From positions 62,001 to 126,000 of the forward strand of contig CAZTTO010000002.1 of the NCBI GenBank assembly GCA_964616465.1: a stretch of DNA of 64,000 nucleotides. Direction: 5' to 3'. Both the position numbers and the translations under genes were made by a program. The notes under the pieces are model-generated. The model saw only the letters and a program-made list of their open reading frames with translations, was not told the DNA's origin and ran no database searches. The stretch comes from JAFLBI01 sp964616465. GTDB lineage: Bacteria; Bacteroidota; Bacteroidia; Chitinophagales; Chitinophagaceae. Shown here one piece after another: positions 15,901 through 25,300 of the stretch. Position 1 is the stretch's first letter, and the number at the start of each line of letters is the position of its first letter.

Positions 15901-16890
15901 ATGGAATACAGAAGAATGGGAAGAACAGGGCTGCAATTGAGTGCATTGAGTTTTGGAAGTTGGGTAACATTTCACAAGCAAATTGAAGATCAAACTGCAG
16001 ACACCCTTATGGGCATGGCCTATGATGCAGGTATTAACTTTTTTGACAATGCTGAAGTGTACGCAAGTGGAGAAAGCGAAAAAATGATGGGGCGTGTATT
16101 ACAACAAAAGAACTGGGATAGGACATCGTATGTGCTTTCTTCAAAAGCCTACTTTGGATGGAGAGGAAAAAATAACAAACCCAATCAAACCGGATTAAGT
16201 CGTAAGCACTTAACCGAAGCTTGCAACGAAGCTTTACAACGTTTACAAACCGATTACCTCGACTTATACTTCTGCCACAGGCCCGACAAGCAAGTGCCTA
16301 TTGAAGAAGTGGTTTGGACTATGAATACACTCATTCAACAAGGCAAGATTTTATACTGGGGTACCAGCGAATGGAGCGGTGTAGAAATTATGGAAGCACA
16401 CAGGGTAGCTCGCGATAACAGACTCATTGGTCCAAGTATGGAACAACCACAATATAATTTGTTTGAGCGCCATAAAATGGAAAATGATTACCTGGAAGTT
16501 TTCAAAAATGTAGGGCTCGGAACAACTATTTGGAGTCCGTTAGCTTCTGGATTACTCACAGGAAAATATAACAATGGCATCCCAGATGGAAGTCGTATTA
16601 GCTTACCTGGCTTTGAATGGCTGAAAGACTCTGTTTACGTAGAAAGCAAAATTGAGAAAGTAAAAAAATTGGGAGAATTAGCCAATGAGTTAGGACAAAG
16701 TTTAGCGGCAATTTCAATTGCATGGACTTTGAAAAATCCAAACGTCAGCACAACCATTTTAGGTGCAACTAGCAAGGAGCAGCTTGAACAAAACCTACAA
16801 GCACTTGACGCCCTTCCGCTTTTAACAGAAGAAGTAATGGGAAAAATTGAGGCCATCATGGAAACAAAACCTGTTCTACCGCAATGGTAA
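15901..16890 (+). CDS. aldo/keto reductase (Kv-beta/YghZ-like)
   Basis: A 329-residue (beta/alpha)8 NADPH-dependent oxidoreductase. The catalytic tetrad is visible as D49 and Y54 in 'FDNAEVYASGESE', K82 in 'VLSSKAYFG' and H126 in 'YFCHRPDKQ'. 'EYRRMGRTGLQLSALSFGSW' and the 'GTSEWSG' strand place it in the voltage-gated potassium channel beta-subunit/YghZ branch, which reduces methylglyoxal and other aldehydes. It is the last gene before a strong terminator and may be read from the coaX-lptC transcript. The physiological substrate is unknown. Confidence 0.93.
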   Translation: MEYRRMGRTGLQLSALSFGSWVTFHKQIEDQTADTLMGMAYDAGINFFDNAEVYASGESEKMMGRVLQQKNWDRTSYVLSSKAYFGWRGKNNKPNQTGLSRKHLTEACNEALQRLQTDYLDLYFCHRPDKQVPIEEVVWTMNTLIQQGKILYWGTSEWSGVEIMEAHRVARDNRLIGPSMEQPQYNLFERHKMENDYLEVFKNVGLGTTIWSPLASGLLTGKYNNGIPDGSRISLPGFEWLKDSVYVESKIEKVKKLGELANELGQSLAAISIAWTLKNPNVSTTILGATSKEQLEQNLQALDALPLLTEEVMGKIEAIMETKPVLPQW

Positions 16891-16893
16891 TAC

Positions 16894-16916
16894 AAAAGGG
16901 CTTCGGCCCTTTTTTT
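16894..16916 (+). terminator. rho-independent terminator after aldo/keto reductase
   Basis: GGGC-TTCG-GCCC hairpin (16898-16909) flanked by AAAA and TTTTTTT, so the stem can extend by four A-T pairs. The UUCG-type tetraloop makes it very stable. Confidence 0.92.
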
Positions 16917-16993
16917 ATTTCAAAGGTTTCAGTTAGCATATGTGCTAACTTTCGATTAACCAGCAATGCTTATTTTTACAAAAAGAACAATAC

Positions 16994-18256
16994 ATGTCCG
17001 AAATCTACCTCATACTTATGGCTATAGGGTTCACCCTCATTATGGTGGGTTTCTTTTCTGGCTATGAGATAGCATTTGTTAGCGCAAATAGATTAAGCAT
17101 AGAACTAAAAAAGAAACAAGGGCGCAGAGGTGGACTTTTAGTAGCAGGATTTATAGAAAATCAAGCAAAGTTTATAGGAACCTGCCTCATTGGAGTTAAC
17201 ACGTTCTTGGTTATTTATGGTTTACTATTTAATGAACTTCTCCATCAAACTTTATGGAATCCCTTCAATATCGAAAACGACTATATCAAACTAATTGCTG
17301 ACACGCTGCTGTCTACTTTTGTTGTGCTAATTTTAGGAGAGTTCCTTCCAAAGGCAATATTTAAAGCCAAAAACGACTCGCTGGTTGATTTTTTTGCACC
17401 CGTTGCTCATTTCTTTTACACCATTTTCAAGCCTGTTGCTACCTTTTTAGTAAATATCTCTCTCTGGATTTTGAAGTACATGTTTAATGTGCGCGTAAAT
17501 GAAAAGAATGAAGCATTCACAAAGGTTGATTTAGAGCATTTTTTCCAACAAACAGTTGAGCAGGATGAAGAAATGCAAGAATTAAATACAGAACTTTTTG
17601 AGAATGCGCTTAGCTTACCAATGGTAAAAATTAGACAATGTCTTGTTCCTAGAACTGAAATAGAATGTATTGAAGTCAACGACTCTATTGATGCACTTAA
17701 ACAGCAATTTATTCAAACCAAACTGAGTAAATTGGTAGTATATGAAGAAAATATTGACAATATTGTAGGTTATGTCCATCAATTAGACCTATTCAAAAAG
17801 CCAGCTACCATTAAAGAAGTGATACATCCCATTATTGCCGTTCCAGAAAGTATGAGTGCGTCTGATCTAATGAATAAATTTACTAAAGACAGAAAAAGCC
17901 TAGCATGGGTAGTAGATGAGTTTGGAGGAACTGCAGGGATTGTTACAATGGAAGACGTACTTGAGGAAATCTTTGGGGAAATAAGAGACGAGTACGATAC
18001 TGAGGAATTCGTTGAAAAACAGCTAAGTGAAGATGAATTTATATTTAGTGGCAGGATGGAACTCGATACCATTCACGAAAAATATGGGCTTGAATTTGAA
18101 GAGGAAAGCTCGGAAACATTAAGTGGGTATATTATTCGCAGACATGAAACCATTCCTGCTCAAAAAGAGATCATAGTAATTGATAATTACCGTTTTGATA
18201 TTCTAAGTGTAAGCGAAAAACGCATAGAAATGGTAAAACTGAAAATACTGCGTTGA
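16994..18256 (+). CDS. CNNM/CorC (HlyC) family transporter-associated protein
   Basis: A 420-residue membrane protein with three parts: a DUF21/CNNM transmembrane domain (about residues 1-190, starting 'LILMAIGFTLIMVGFFSGYE'), two CBS domains (about 200-330, including 'PRTEIECIEVNDSIDALKQQ' and 'WVVDEFGGTAGIVTMEDVLE') and a C-terminal CorC_HlyC domain. Proteins of this architecture are Mg2+/Co2+ efflux or regulation factors; the CBS pair binds nucleotides. The annotation 'hemolysin' is historical and not supported. It is 45 bases upstream of tatC, whose own promoter overlaps its 3' end. Confidence 0.9.
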   Translation: MSEIYLILMAIGFTLIMVGFFSGYEIAFVSANRLSIELKKKQGRRGGLLVAGFIENQAKFIGTCLIGVNTFLVIYGLLFNELLHQTLWNPFNIENDYIKLIADTLLSTFVVLILGEFLPKAIFKAKNDSLVDFFAPVAHFFYTIFKPVATFLVNISLWILKYMFNVRVNEKNEAFTKVDLEHFFQQTVEQDEEMQELNTELFENALSLPMVKIRQCLVPRTEIECIEVNDSIDALKQQFIQTKLSKLVVYEENIDNIVGYVHQLDLFKKPATIKEVIHPIIAVPESMSASDLMNKFTKDRKSLAWVVDEFGGTAGIVTMEDVLEEIFGEIRDEYDTEEFVEKQLSEDEFIFSGRMELDTIHEKYGLEFEEESSETLSGYIIRRHETIPAQKEIIVIDNYRFDILSVSEKRIEMVKLKILR

Positions 18257-18282
18257 TAAAAGCAGCATCCGTACTACCTTTG
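18253..18282 (+). promoter_or_regulatory. promoter upstream of tatC
   Basis: TTG at 18253-18255 and TACCTTTG at 18275-18282 with a 19-base spacer match the Bacteroidota consensus. The -33 element overlaps the stop codon of the CNNM gene. ATG of tatC is at 18302. Confidence 0.6.
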
Positions 18283-18301
18283 CCCACCCGCAAAGTAATT
18301 C

Positions 18302-19159
18302 ATGGCGCTTAAGTTATTACAAAGAAAAAACAAACAAATGCAAGCCGAGATGACCTTCATAGATCATCTGGAGGAATTGCGTTGGCATATTATTCGTGCT
18401 GTGATTTCTATTCTAGTAGGTGCTGTGGTTATCTTTATTTACCGCGATTGGGTGTTTGATAATATAGTTGCCGGCCCAATCAATCCAGATTTTATTAGTT
18501 ACAGAGCGTTTTGCAACTTTAGCCACTGGGCTGGATTGGGCGATGCTCTTTGTATGCCACCCGTTCAGGTTCAAATGCAAACAACCACTTTTGGTGGGCA
18601 ATTTGTAAGCAGTATTACCATTGCTATGTTTGGAGGCTTTATATTGGCGTTCCCTTATGTATTTTGGGAAATCTGGAAATTTATTAAACCTGCTTTAAAG
18701 CCAAGCGAACTCAGTCATACCCGCTTCATCATTTTTTGGGTGTCTTTCTTTTTCTTTCTAGGTGTTTCGTTTGGCTTTTTTGTACTCGGACCTTTCACAT
18801 TTAATTTCCTAAGCAATTTTACAATTGGCGTGAAAGAAATGCTGGAAACAAGACCTACATTAAATGACTACCTCGATAATTTACTGAATATTATTATTGG
18901 CTGCGGTATTGCATTTGAATTACCTGTGCTTGCTTTTGCATTTACCAAAATTGGATTAATTACTCCAAATTTTTTGAGAACTAGTCGCAAATATGCTATA
19001 GTTGTAATTTTAATAGTTGCAGCAATTATTACACCTAGTCCCGATTGGATCAGCCAAATGTTGGTTTTCATTCCATTGTTTTCACTCTATGAAATCAGCA
19101 TCATAATTGCAACAAGAGTGCATAAAAAAGACATGAAAGAGCAAGAAGAGTGGAGTTAA
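18302..19159 (+). CDS. tatC: twin-arginine translocase subunit TatC
   Basis: A 285-residue protein with six membrane helices. The N-terminal cytoplasmic 'MTFIDHLEELRWHIIRAVIS' is the TatC signature that recognises the RR signal peptide, and the pattern continues with 'FIKPALKPSELSHTRFIIFW' and 'GIAFELPVLAFAFTKIGLIT'. The first periplasmic loop ('FCNFSHWAGLGDALCMPP') is longer than in E. coli, a Bacteroidota trait, and has two cysteines. It works with TatA, which is not in this window, to export folded proteins; a predicted Tat substrate is encoded at 4473-5759. Confidence 0.95.
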   Translation: MALKLLQRKNKQMQAEMTFIDHLEELRWHIIRAVISILVGAVVIFIYRDWVFDNIVAGPINPDFISYRAFCNFSHWAGLGDALCMPPVQVQMQTTTFGGQFVSSITIAMFGGFILAFPYVFWEIWKFIKPALKPSELSHTRFIIFWVSFFFFLGVSFGFFVLGPFTFNFLSNFTIGVKEMLETRPTLNDYLDNLLNIIIGCGIAFELPVLAFAFTKIGLITPNFLRTSRKYAIVVILIVAAIITPSPDWISQMLVFIPLFSLYEISIIIATRVHKKDMKEQEEWS

Positions 19160-19236
19160 TGAAGAAAGCCTACCATTCGTCACATTGCAACCCCACATAC
19201 TCTTATCTTTTAAGATTCTAGCATTACATTTACGAC

Positions 19237-19692
19237 ATGAATGCTACTTTCAATCAACAACTCCCCATTGCTATTGGAGCAGATCATGCAGGTGTTGAAT
19301 ACAAACAAGCGATTGTTCAATATTTACAAGAAAAAGGCTGGCAAGTACTTGACTTTGGTACGCACGGTATTGCATCTGTTGATTATCCTGATTTTGCGCA
19401 TCCGGTAGCGCAAGCTGTAGAAGAAGGAAAAGCCGCATGCGGCATTTTACTTTGTGGCAGCGCCAACGGTGTAAATATAACTGCCAATAAACATGCTGGT
19501 ATACGCGCGGCACTTTGTTGGCAAAATGATATTGCAGCATTGGCTCGTCAGCACAACAACGCAAACGTTATTTCCATTCCTGCGCGCTTTGTAGCATTAG
19601 CACTCGCCTATCAAATGATTGATACCTTTTTATCAACTCCATTTGAAGGAGGCAGACACGAAAATCGTGTTCAAAAAATTTCTTGTTCATAA
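19237..19692 (+). CDS. rpiB: ribose 5-phosphate isomerase B
   Basis: A 151-residue LacA/RpiB sugar-phosphate isomerase that interconverts ribose 5-phosphate and ribulose 5-phosphate in the pentose phosphate pathway. The phosphate/substrate motif 'IGADHAGVEYKQAI' (D16, H17) and the active-site Cys73 in 'GILLCGSANGVNITANKHAG' identify it as the Cys-type RpiB. 'RQHNNANVISIPAR' is the conserved C-terminal part. A TACATTTA sequence close to the -7 consensus precedes the ATG. It is 18 bases upstream of the M28 peptidase gene. Confidence 0.94.
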   Translation: MNATFNQQLPIAIGADHAGVEYKQAIVQYLQEKGWQVLDFGTHGIASVDYPDFAHPVAQAVEEGKAACGILLCGSANGVNITANKHAGIRAALCWQNDIAALARQHNNANVISIPARFVALALAYQMIDTFLSTPFEGGRHENRVQKISCS

Positions 19693-19710
19693 ACCCACAC
19701 CATACACATC

Positions 19711-21252
19711 ATGAAACAAATGTTTTTTAGTGCGGTCGGATTGCTTTCTACGACCCTTCTTTTGGCTCAAGCACCAAAAGTAAATCCAGACAAATACGGA
19801 AAAATGGTTTCTGCAGACCTTCTGAAGAAAGAACTTTACATTATTGCAGGAGCAGAAATGGAAGGAAGAGAAACAGCTACACCTGGACAAAAAAAAGCTG
19901 CAGCGTATATTGAAAATCATTTCAAAAAACATGGCTTATTACCAGGTGCAGGCAAAGGAAGCTACCAGCAACTATATCCATTGTACCAAGATAGCATTGG
20001 AAAAACAAGCCTTCAAGTGTATCAGTTCAATTATGCTTTTGATGAGCATTACTCTGTTGCACCCAATCTAGGTGCAGCCGGAAATTGGCAAATTAATGAA
20101 TTGGTTTATGCAGGTTTTGGTATAAAAGACAATGAAAAAAATGATTATGCCAACCTTCCTATTCAAGGGAATTGGGTTATGATTTTAGATGCAACTCCAG
20201 CCGATATTGATAAGCCTGCAGCTCCCATGCAAGGGATGCGTGTTGTGGGCAATACAGGTCTTCAAAATAAGATCAATTACCTACGTACCAACGGTGCGAA
20301 AGGAATTATTGTTGTAAGCAAAGACTTCCCCAAAGGATTAGCAACTCCTCAAAAAGGGAACATGGGAAAGAATAAACCAACTGCTGCAACGGTGCCTGTT
20401 ATTCAGGTTTCTTATCAGGTTGCTTCTTCAATGCTTAACAGAGTTGTAGAAAAATACGCAGGCTTGAAAGACGTTCCCGCAGGTAAGTATTCAACAAGCA
20501 TTAAAACTTCTATTGATAAAACAACCCTTCAACTTGAAAGCTCCAATGTGATTGGCCTAATTGAGGGCACAGATAAAAAAGATGAATATTTGGTTATTAC
20601 CAGCCATTATGATCACTTAGGTAAGAGAGGCAATGATATTTATTATGGTGCAGATGACGATGGTTCTGGTACAGTTTCAGTAATGGAATTGGCTAGGGTT
20701 TTTGCTGAAGCAAAAGCTAAAGGACATGGGCCAAGAAGAACCATTGTTTTCATGACCGTTTCCGGTGAAGAAAAAGGCTTATGGGGCTCCGAATTCTATG
20801 GAAATAATCCAATCTTCCCACTTGAAAAAACTACAGCTAACCTTAATATTGACATGGTTGGAAGAATTGATCCTTCATATAAAGGCGATTCTAATAACTA
20901 TGTTTTTGTAATTGGTGAAGATAAACTTAGCAGCGATTTACAACCAATTAGTGATGCTGTGAATAGTAAGTATGTGAAAATGGAATTAGATCGCAGATAC
21001 AATGATCCTAAAGATCCCAACCGTTTTTACTACCGCAGCGACCACTACAACTTTGCTGCAAAAGGTGTTCCTATCATTTTCTATTTCAATGGCGTTCACA
21101 AAGATTATCACCGTACAACGGATACACCAGATAAAATCAATTACCCACTCATGCAAAAAAGAGTACACTTGGTATTTCATACCGCATGGGAAATGGCCAA
21201 TCGTGATGAAATGTTAAAACGAGACATGCCGCTAAACATGCCATCGAGATAA
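19711..21252 (+). CDS. secreted M28 family zinc peptidase with PA-like insert
   Basis: A 513-residue protein with signal peptide (MKQMFFSAVGLLSTTLLLAQ). An apical PA-like domain occupies about residues 115-240 ('GIIVVSKDFPKGLATPQ'). The M28 di-zinc site is seen as 'SHYDHLG', 'YYGADDDGSGTVSVMELAR', 'MTVSGEEKGLWGSEF' (general-base Glu pair), 'NIDMVGRID' and, near the end, the last ligand in 'VHKDYHRTTD'. It is predicted to be an aminopeptidase or glutamate carboxypeptidase-type enzyme of the periplasm. It follows rpiB by 18 bases and ends before a bidirectional hairpin. Substrate unknown; a second M28 enzyme is encoded at 29217. Confidence 0.9.
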   Translation: MKQMFFSAVGLLSTTLLLAQAPKVNPDKYGKMVSADLLKKELYIIAGAEMEGRETATPGQKKAAAYIENHFKKHGLLPGAGKGSYQQLYPLYQDSIGKTSLQVYQFNYAFDEHYSVAPNLGAAGNWQINELVYAGFGIKDNEKNDYANLPIQGNWVMILDATPADIDKPAAPMQGMRVVGNTGLQNKINYLRTNGAKGIIVVSKDFPKGLATPQKGNMGKNKPTAATVPVIQVSYQVASSMLNRVVEKYAGLKDVPAGKYSTSIKTSIDKTTLQLESSNVIGLIEGTDKKDEYLVITSHYDHLGKRGNDIYYGADDDGSGTVSVMELARVFAEAKAKGHGPRRTIVFMTVSGEEKGLWGSEFYGNNPIFPLEKTTANLNIDMVGRIDPSYKGDSNNYVFVIGEDKLSSDLQPISDAVNSKYVKMELDRRYNDPKDPNRFYYRSDHYNFAAKGVPIIFYFNGVHKDYHRTTDTPDKINYPLMQKRVHLVFHTAWEMANRDEMLKRDMPLNMPSR

Positions 21253-21270
21253 AAACAAAAGACTCAAAAC

Positions 21271-21304
21271 AAAAAAGCTGTTGTAGAAATGCAACAGCTT
21301 TTTT
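21271..21304. terminator. bidirectional terminator between M28 peptidase and aldose epimerase genes
   Basis: A 13-base-pair perfect inverted repeat (21271-21283 and 21292-21304, loop of eight) has an A-run at its left edge and a T-run at its right edge, so it can terminate transcription from both convergent genes. Confidence 0.9.
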
Positions 21305-21315
21305 ATGCTAAAATC

Positions 21316-22254
21316 TTATTCCAAATGGTAAGTGGCTTTGAAGGTTTGCTGGACATGCGGTTCCAATTCAATTAGCCCTTGCGTGTGATTAAAAGCATCG
21401 GGTGGAGCACTCAAGCATTCTATAGCAATACTTCTTCTACTATCGGGTGTGTACACTTGTAAATACGGATAACCAGTAATTGAATAAATGCTAAAACGCC
21501 ATCCATGATTCTTGAATACACATGCCAAATGATCTGGTCTTGCTTGCAACTGAAAACAATCATCTAAAGCAACTCCTTCGAGCAAATGAGGTTCAATAAA
21601 ACGATTGTCTGCAACCATATGTCCTGTTGGAATGATCTCCCCATCCATATCCACCCTTCTCTCAGAAAATATTTGAAGAGAACAATCATCTATAAATTCA
21701 CCTAATTGAAAATAAGGATGCCATCCATCCATTATTGGAATTGCTTCTGGCTGGTTATGTGATACAACTGTAGTTATTTCTAACGCTCCAGCTTCATTCA
21801 GTAAATACGTTACCTGCATATCAAACGGCCAAGGATAGCCTTCTTCTTGTCCCTCATAGTGATACGATAATTCAACCTTCGCACCCTCCTCGGTAGCACT
21901 GATATCATCAATTTCAAAAAGTGCATCAAATAGCAGCCCATGAATGGCATGCTTTCCCAAAAAGTATTTTTCGACTTGAAACTGCTCATCCCCAAAACGA
22001 TATTGACCATGTTTGAGCCTACAGGCAAAAGGACTCATTTTTGCACTTTTAAACCCCGACTTTATTTCACTGAGTGCATAGTCCTTAGAAGGAAATGCAT
22101 CTATACACTGCAGGGTTTGGCTATTTTTGAGAACGGTATATGCGTTTAATAAAGCGCCAAATGCATACACTTCTGCAGACACTTGCTTGTCTCTATGGAG
22201 CAAATGAATAGACGGAAAAGGTCCATCGTGCTGAATATTTACTTCAAAAGGCAT
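21316..22254 (-). CDS. aldose 1-epimerase family protein
   Basis: A 312-residue beta-sandwich protein of the galactose mutarotase-like superfamily. Catalytic His is in 'IMDGWHPYFQLG' and the catalytic Glu probably in 'IAIECLSAPPDAFN'; 'GKHAIHGLLFDALFEI' supplies the first conserved His region. It lacks a signal peptide, so it is cytoplasmic. It could be a sugar mutarotase or a hexose-6-phosphate epimerase-like member; the sugar is unknown. It stands alone between the bidirectional terminator and the divergent icmF gene. Confidence 0.85.
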   Translation of the reverse strand: MPFEVNIQHDGPFPSIHLLHRDKQVSAEVYAFGALLNAYTVLKNSQTLQCIDAFPSKDYALSEIKSGFKSAKMSPFACRLKHGQYRFGDEQFQVEKYFLGKHAIHGLLFDALFEIDDISATEEGAKVELSYHYEGQEEGYPWPFDMQVTYLLNEAGALEITTVVSHNQPEAIPIMDGWHPYFQLGEFIDDCSLQIFSERRVDMDGEIIPTGHMVADNRFIEPHLLEGVALDDCFQLQARPDHLACVFKNHGWRFSIYSITGYPYLQVYTPDSRRSIAIECLSAPPDAFNHTQGLIELEPHVQQTFKATYHLE

Positions 22255-22326
22255 AGTTCATAAGATGATGTTAAAGATAGGGCAACCACTGAAACTAACA
22301 GCTGTTAACATTCAGGTGCATTCACG

Positions 22327-22334
22327 TACATTTG
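22327..22334 (+). promoter_or_regulatory. -7 element of icmF
   Basis: TACATTTG matches the TAnnTTTG consensus; ATG is 14 bases beyond its end, so the leader should be only about seven bases. No TTTG at -33 is apparent. Confidence 0.55.
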
Positions 22335-22347
22335 CACTCTCAAATGA

Positions 22348-25300
22348 ATGGATATGGGAACTGGCCTGAAAAACAAAGTAAGGATTGTAACTGCTGCTTC
22401 GCTTTTTGATGGACATGATGCTGCCATTAATATCATGCGCAGAATTATGCAAAGTAAGGGTGCAGAAATCATTCACCTGGGACACAACAGAAGTGTGCAG
22501 GAAATTGTGGAAGCTGCAATTGAAGAAGATGTTCAAGGAATTGCCATTACAAGTTATCAGGGTGGGCACGTTGAGTTTTTCAAATACATGAAAGACTTAC
22601 TCGATGAAAACGGTTGCGGACATATCAAATTATTTGGAGGAGGCGGTGGAACGATTTTGCCAGAAGAAATAAGAGAGCTACACAATTATGGCATCACCCG
22701 AATTTATAGTCCAGATGATGGTCGAAAAATGGGACTTGAAGGGATGATTGAAGATGTGATTCAGCAATGCGACTTTGATGTAACTTCCCTACCATTGTCT
22801 AACCAACCTTTGCAGCTTGGTGAAGCAAAAGATATTCGTGTTGTAGCCAGAAAAATAACTATTGCCGAAAATGCTCAGCAGGTTGAAGTAAAGGCTAATA
22901 CCAATATTCCTGTACTAGGAATTACAGGAACTGGTGGTGCGGGTAAATCGTCTGTAACAGATGAGATAGTTAGGCGATTTTTACACAACTACCCAGAAAA
23001 AACAATTGCTGTTATTTCTGTTGATCCTTCAAAAAAGAAAACGGGTGGAGCTTTGTTAGGCGATCGCATTCGTATGAACGCAATTTCTCATCCCCGTGCT
23101 TATATGAGAAGTTTAGCAACCCGCGACGATAATACCGCTTTGAGTTCCCATGTTCGCGAAGCAATTGACATTTGCAAAGAAGCAGGTTATGATTTGGTGA
23201 TTTTGGAGAGTGCAGGGGTTGGTCAAAGTGATGCATCTATTCTAGACTATTGCAATGTTAGTATGTATGTAATGACACCAGAATATGGTGCCGCTTCACA
23301 GCTTGAGAAAATAAATATGTTGGATTATGCAGATGTGATTTGCATCAACAAATTTGATAAAGCTGGTGCCTTAGATGCATTGCATGATGTGAGAAAGCAG
23401 TACAAAAGAAACCATGGCTTATGGACTGCTACAGACGAGCAACTACCTATTGTAGGAACCATGGCAAGTAAGTTTGGAGATGAAGGTGTGAACATGCTAT
23501 TTCGAAAGCTTATAACAACAATTGAAGAAAAAACAAACATTGCAATAGGTGCTGTTACTTTTTTGCCTAGTGGTGAAGGTTTGGGCGGCGCTGCAATTAT
23601 TCCGCCAGCCCGTGTGCGTTACTTAAGTGAAATTTCTGATAACAATAGAAACTACAATGCTTGGGTAGAAGAACAGTGTGCTTTAGCAACACAGCTGTAT
23701 CAGATACAAGGAACTAAAAAAAGAATGCAAGAAAAGGGGCTAGATATTAAGCATCTTGAAACCCTAGAAGAAGAAACAAAAGATCAACTTCATCCTGAAT
23801 GTAAAAAACTGATCAATAATTGGCCAAGTTTGGTGGAGCGGTATAATCAAAAACATTTTGAATACAAAGTACGCGATAAGGTTATTCAACAACCACTTAC
23901 TACCACTTCATTGAGCGGTAATGCTATCAAAAAAGTGGTACTTCCAAAATATAAAGATTGGGGCGATATATTGAGATGGCAGTTACAAGAAAATGTACCA
24001 GGTTTATTTCCATATACAGCAGGCGTATTTGAATTGAAGAGAACTGAAGAGGACCCAACCAGGATGTTTGCTGGTGAAGGTGGACCAGAAAGAACGAATA
24101 AAAGGTTTCACTATGTTTCACTTGGACAGCCTGCAAAACGTTTGAGCACAGCATTTGATAGTGTAACCTTATATGGTGAAGACCCTGCTCATCGCCCAGA
24201 TATTTATGGTAAAATAGGCAATAGTGGCGTAAGTATTGCTACACTAGACGATGCAAAAAAACTATACAGTGGTTTCGACTTATGTGCTTCGAATACTTCT
24301 GTAAGCATGACCATTAACGGTCCTGCGCCTATCTTACTTGCATTTTTTATGAATGCCGCCATTGACCAACAGTGTGAAAAATACATTGAAGAAAATGGAT
24401 TGTGGGCAGATGTTGAAGCAAAGATTCAGCAAAAGTTTGCACATGCACGCAAACCCATTTATTATAATCCATCAGCCCCAGAACGTTTACCAGAAGGTAA
24501 CAGTGGTTTAGGTCTTCGTCTGCTTGGGGTAAGTGGCGAAGAGGTTTTACCTGCTGATGTGTATGCTCTCTGTAAAGAAGCGGCGTTGCAACAAGTTCGT
24601 GGTACTGTACAGGCTGATATCTTAAAAGAAGACCAAGCTCAAAATACCTGTATTTTCAGTACAGAGTTTGCACTGAAAATTATGGGCGATGTACAACAGT
24701 ACTTTATTGATCAAAAAGTACGCAACTTCTACAGCGTTTCTATTAGCGGTTATCATATTGCAGAAGCAGGTGCAAATCCGATTACTCAATTAGCCTTTAC
24801 ATTAGCTAATGGATTCACTTTTGTAGAATACTATTTGAGTCGTGGTATGCATATCGATGATTTTGCACCCAATCTTAGTTTCTTCTTCAGCAACGGAATG
24901 GATCCAGAATACAGCGTAATTGGTCGTGTAGCTAGAAGAATTTGGGCAAAAGCTATGCGCAACAAATACAAAGGCAATGAAAGGAGTCAGAAATTAAAAT
25001 ACCACATTCAAACAAGTGGAAGAAGTTTGCATGCGCAAGAAATTGATTTCAACGACATCAGAACAACTTTGCAAGCGTTGTATGCTATTTACGACAACTG
25101 TAACAGTTTACACACCAATGCATACGACGAAGCCATTACTACACCAACCGAAGAAAGTGTAAGAAGAGCAATGGCTATTCAGTTAATCATTAACCGAGAA
25201 TTAGGTAGTGCAAAAACAGAGAATTTTATTCAGGGTAGTTTTGCAATTGAGGAACTTACTGACTTGGTTGAAGAAGCCGTATTAACCGAATTTGACCGTA

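Noticed and set aside
16994..18256. 'Hemolysin' annotation for the CNNM/CorC protein
   Set aside because: Domain architecture is that of a membrane transport/regulation protein; no toxin feature is present.
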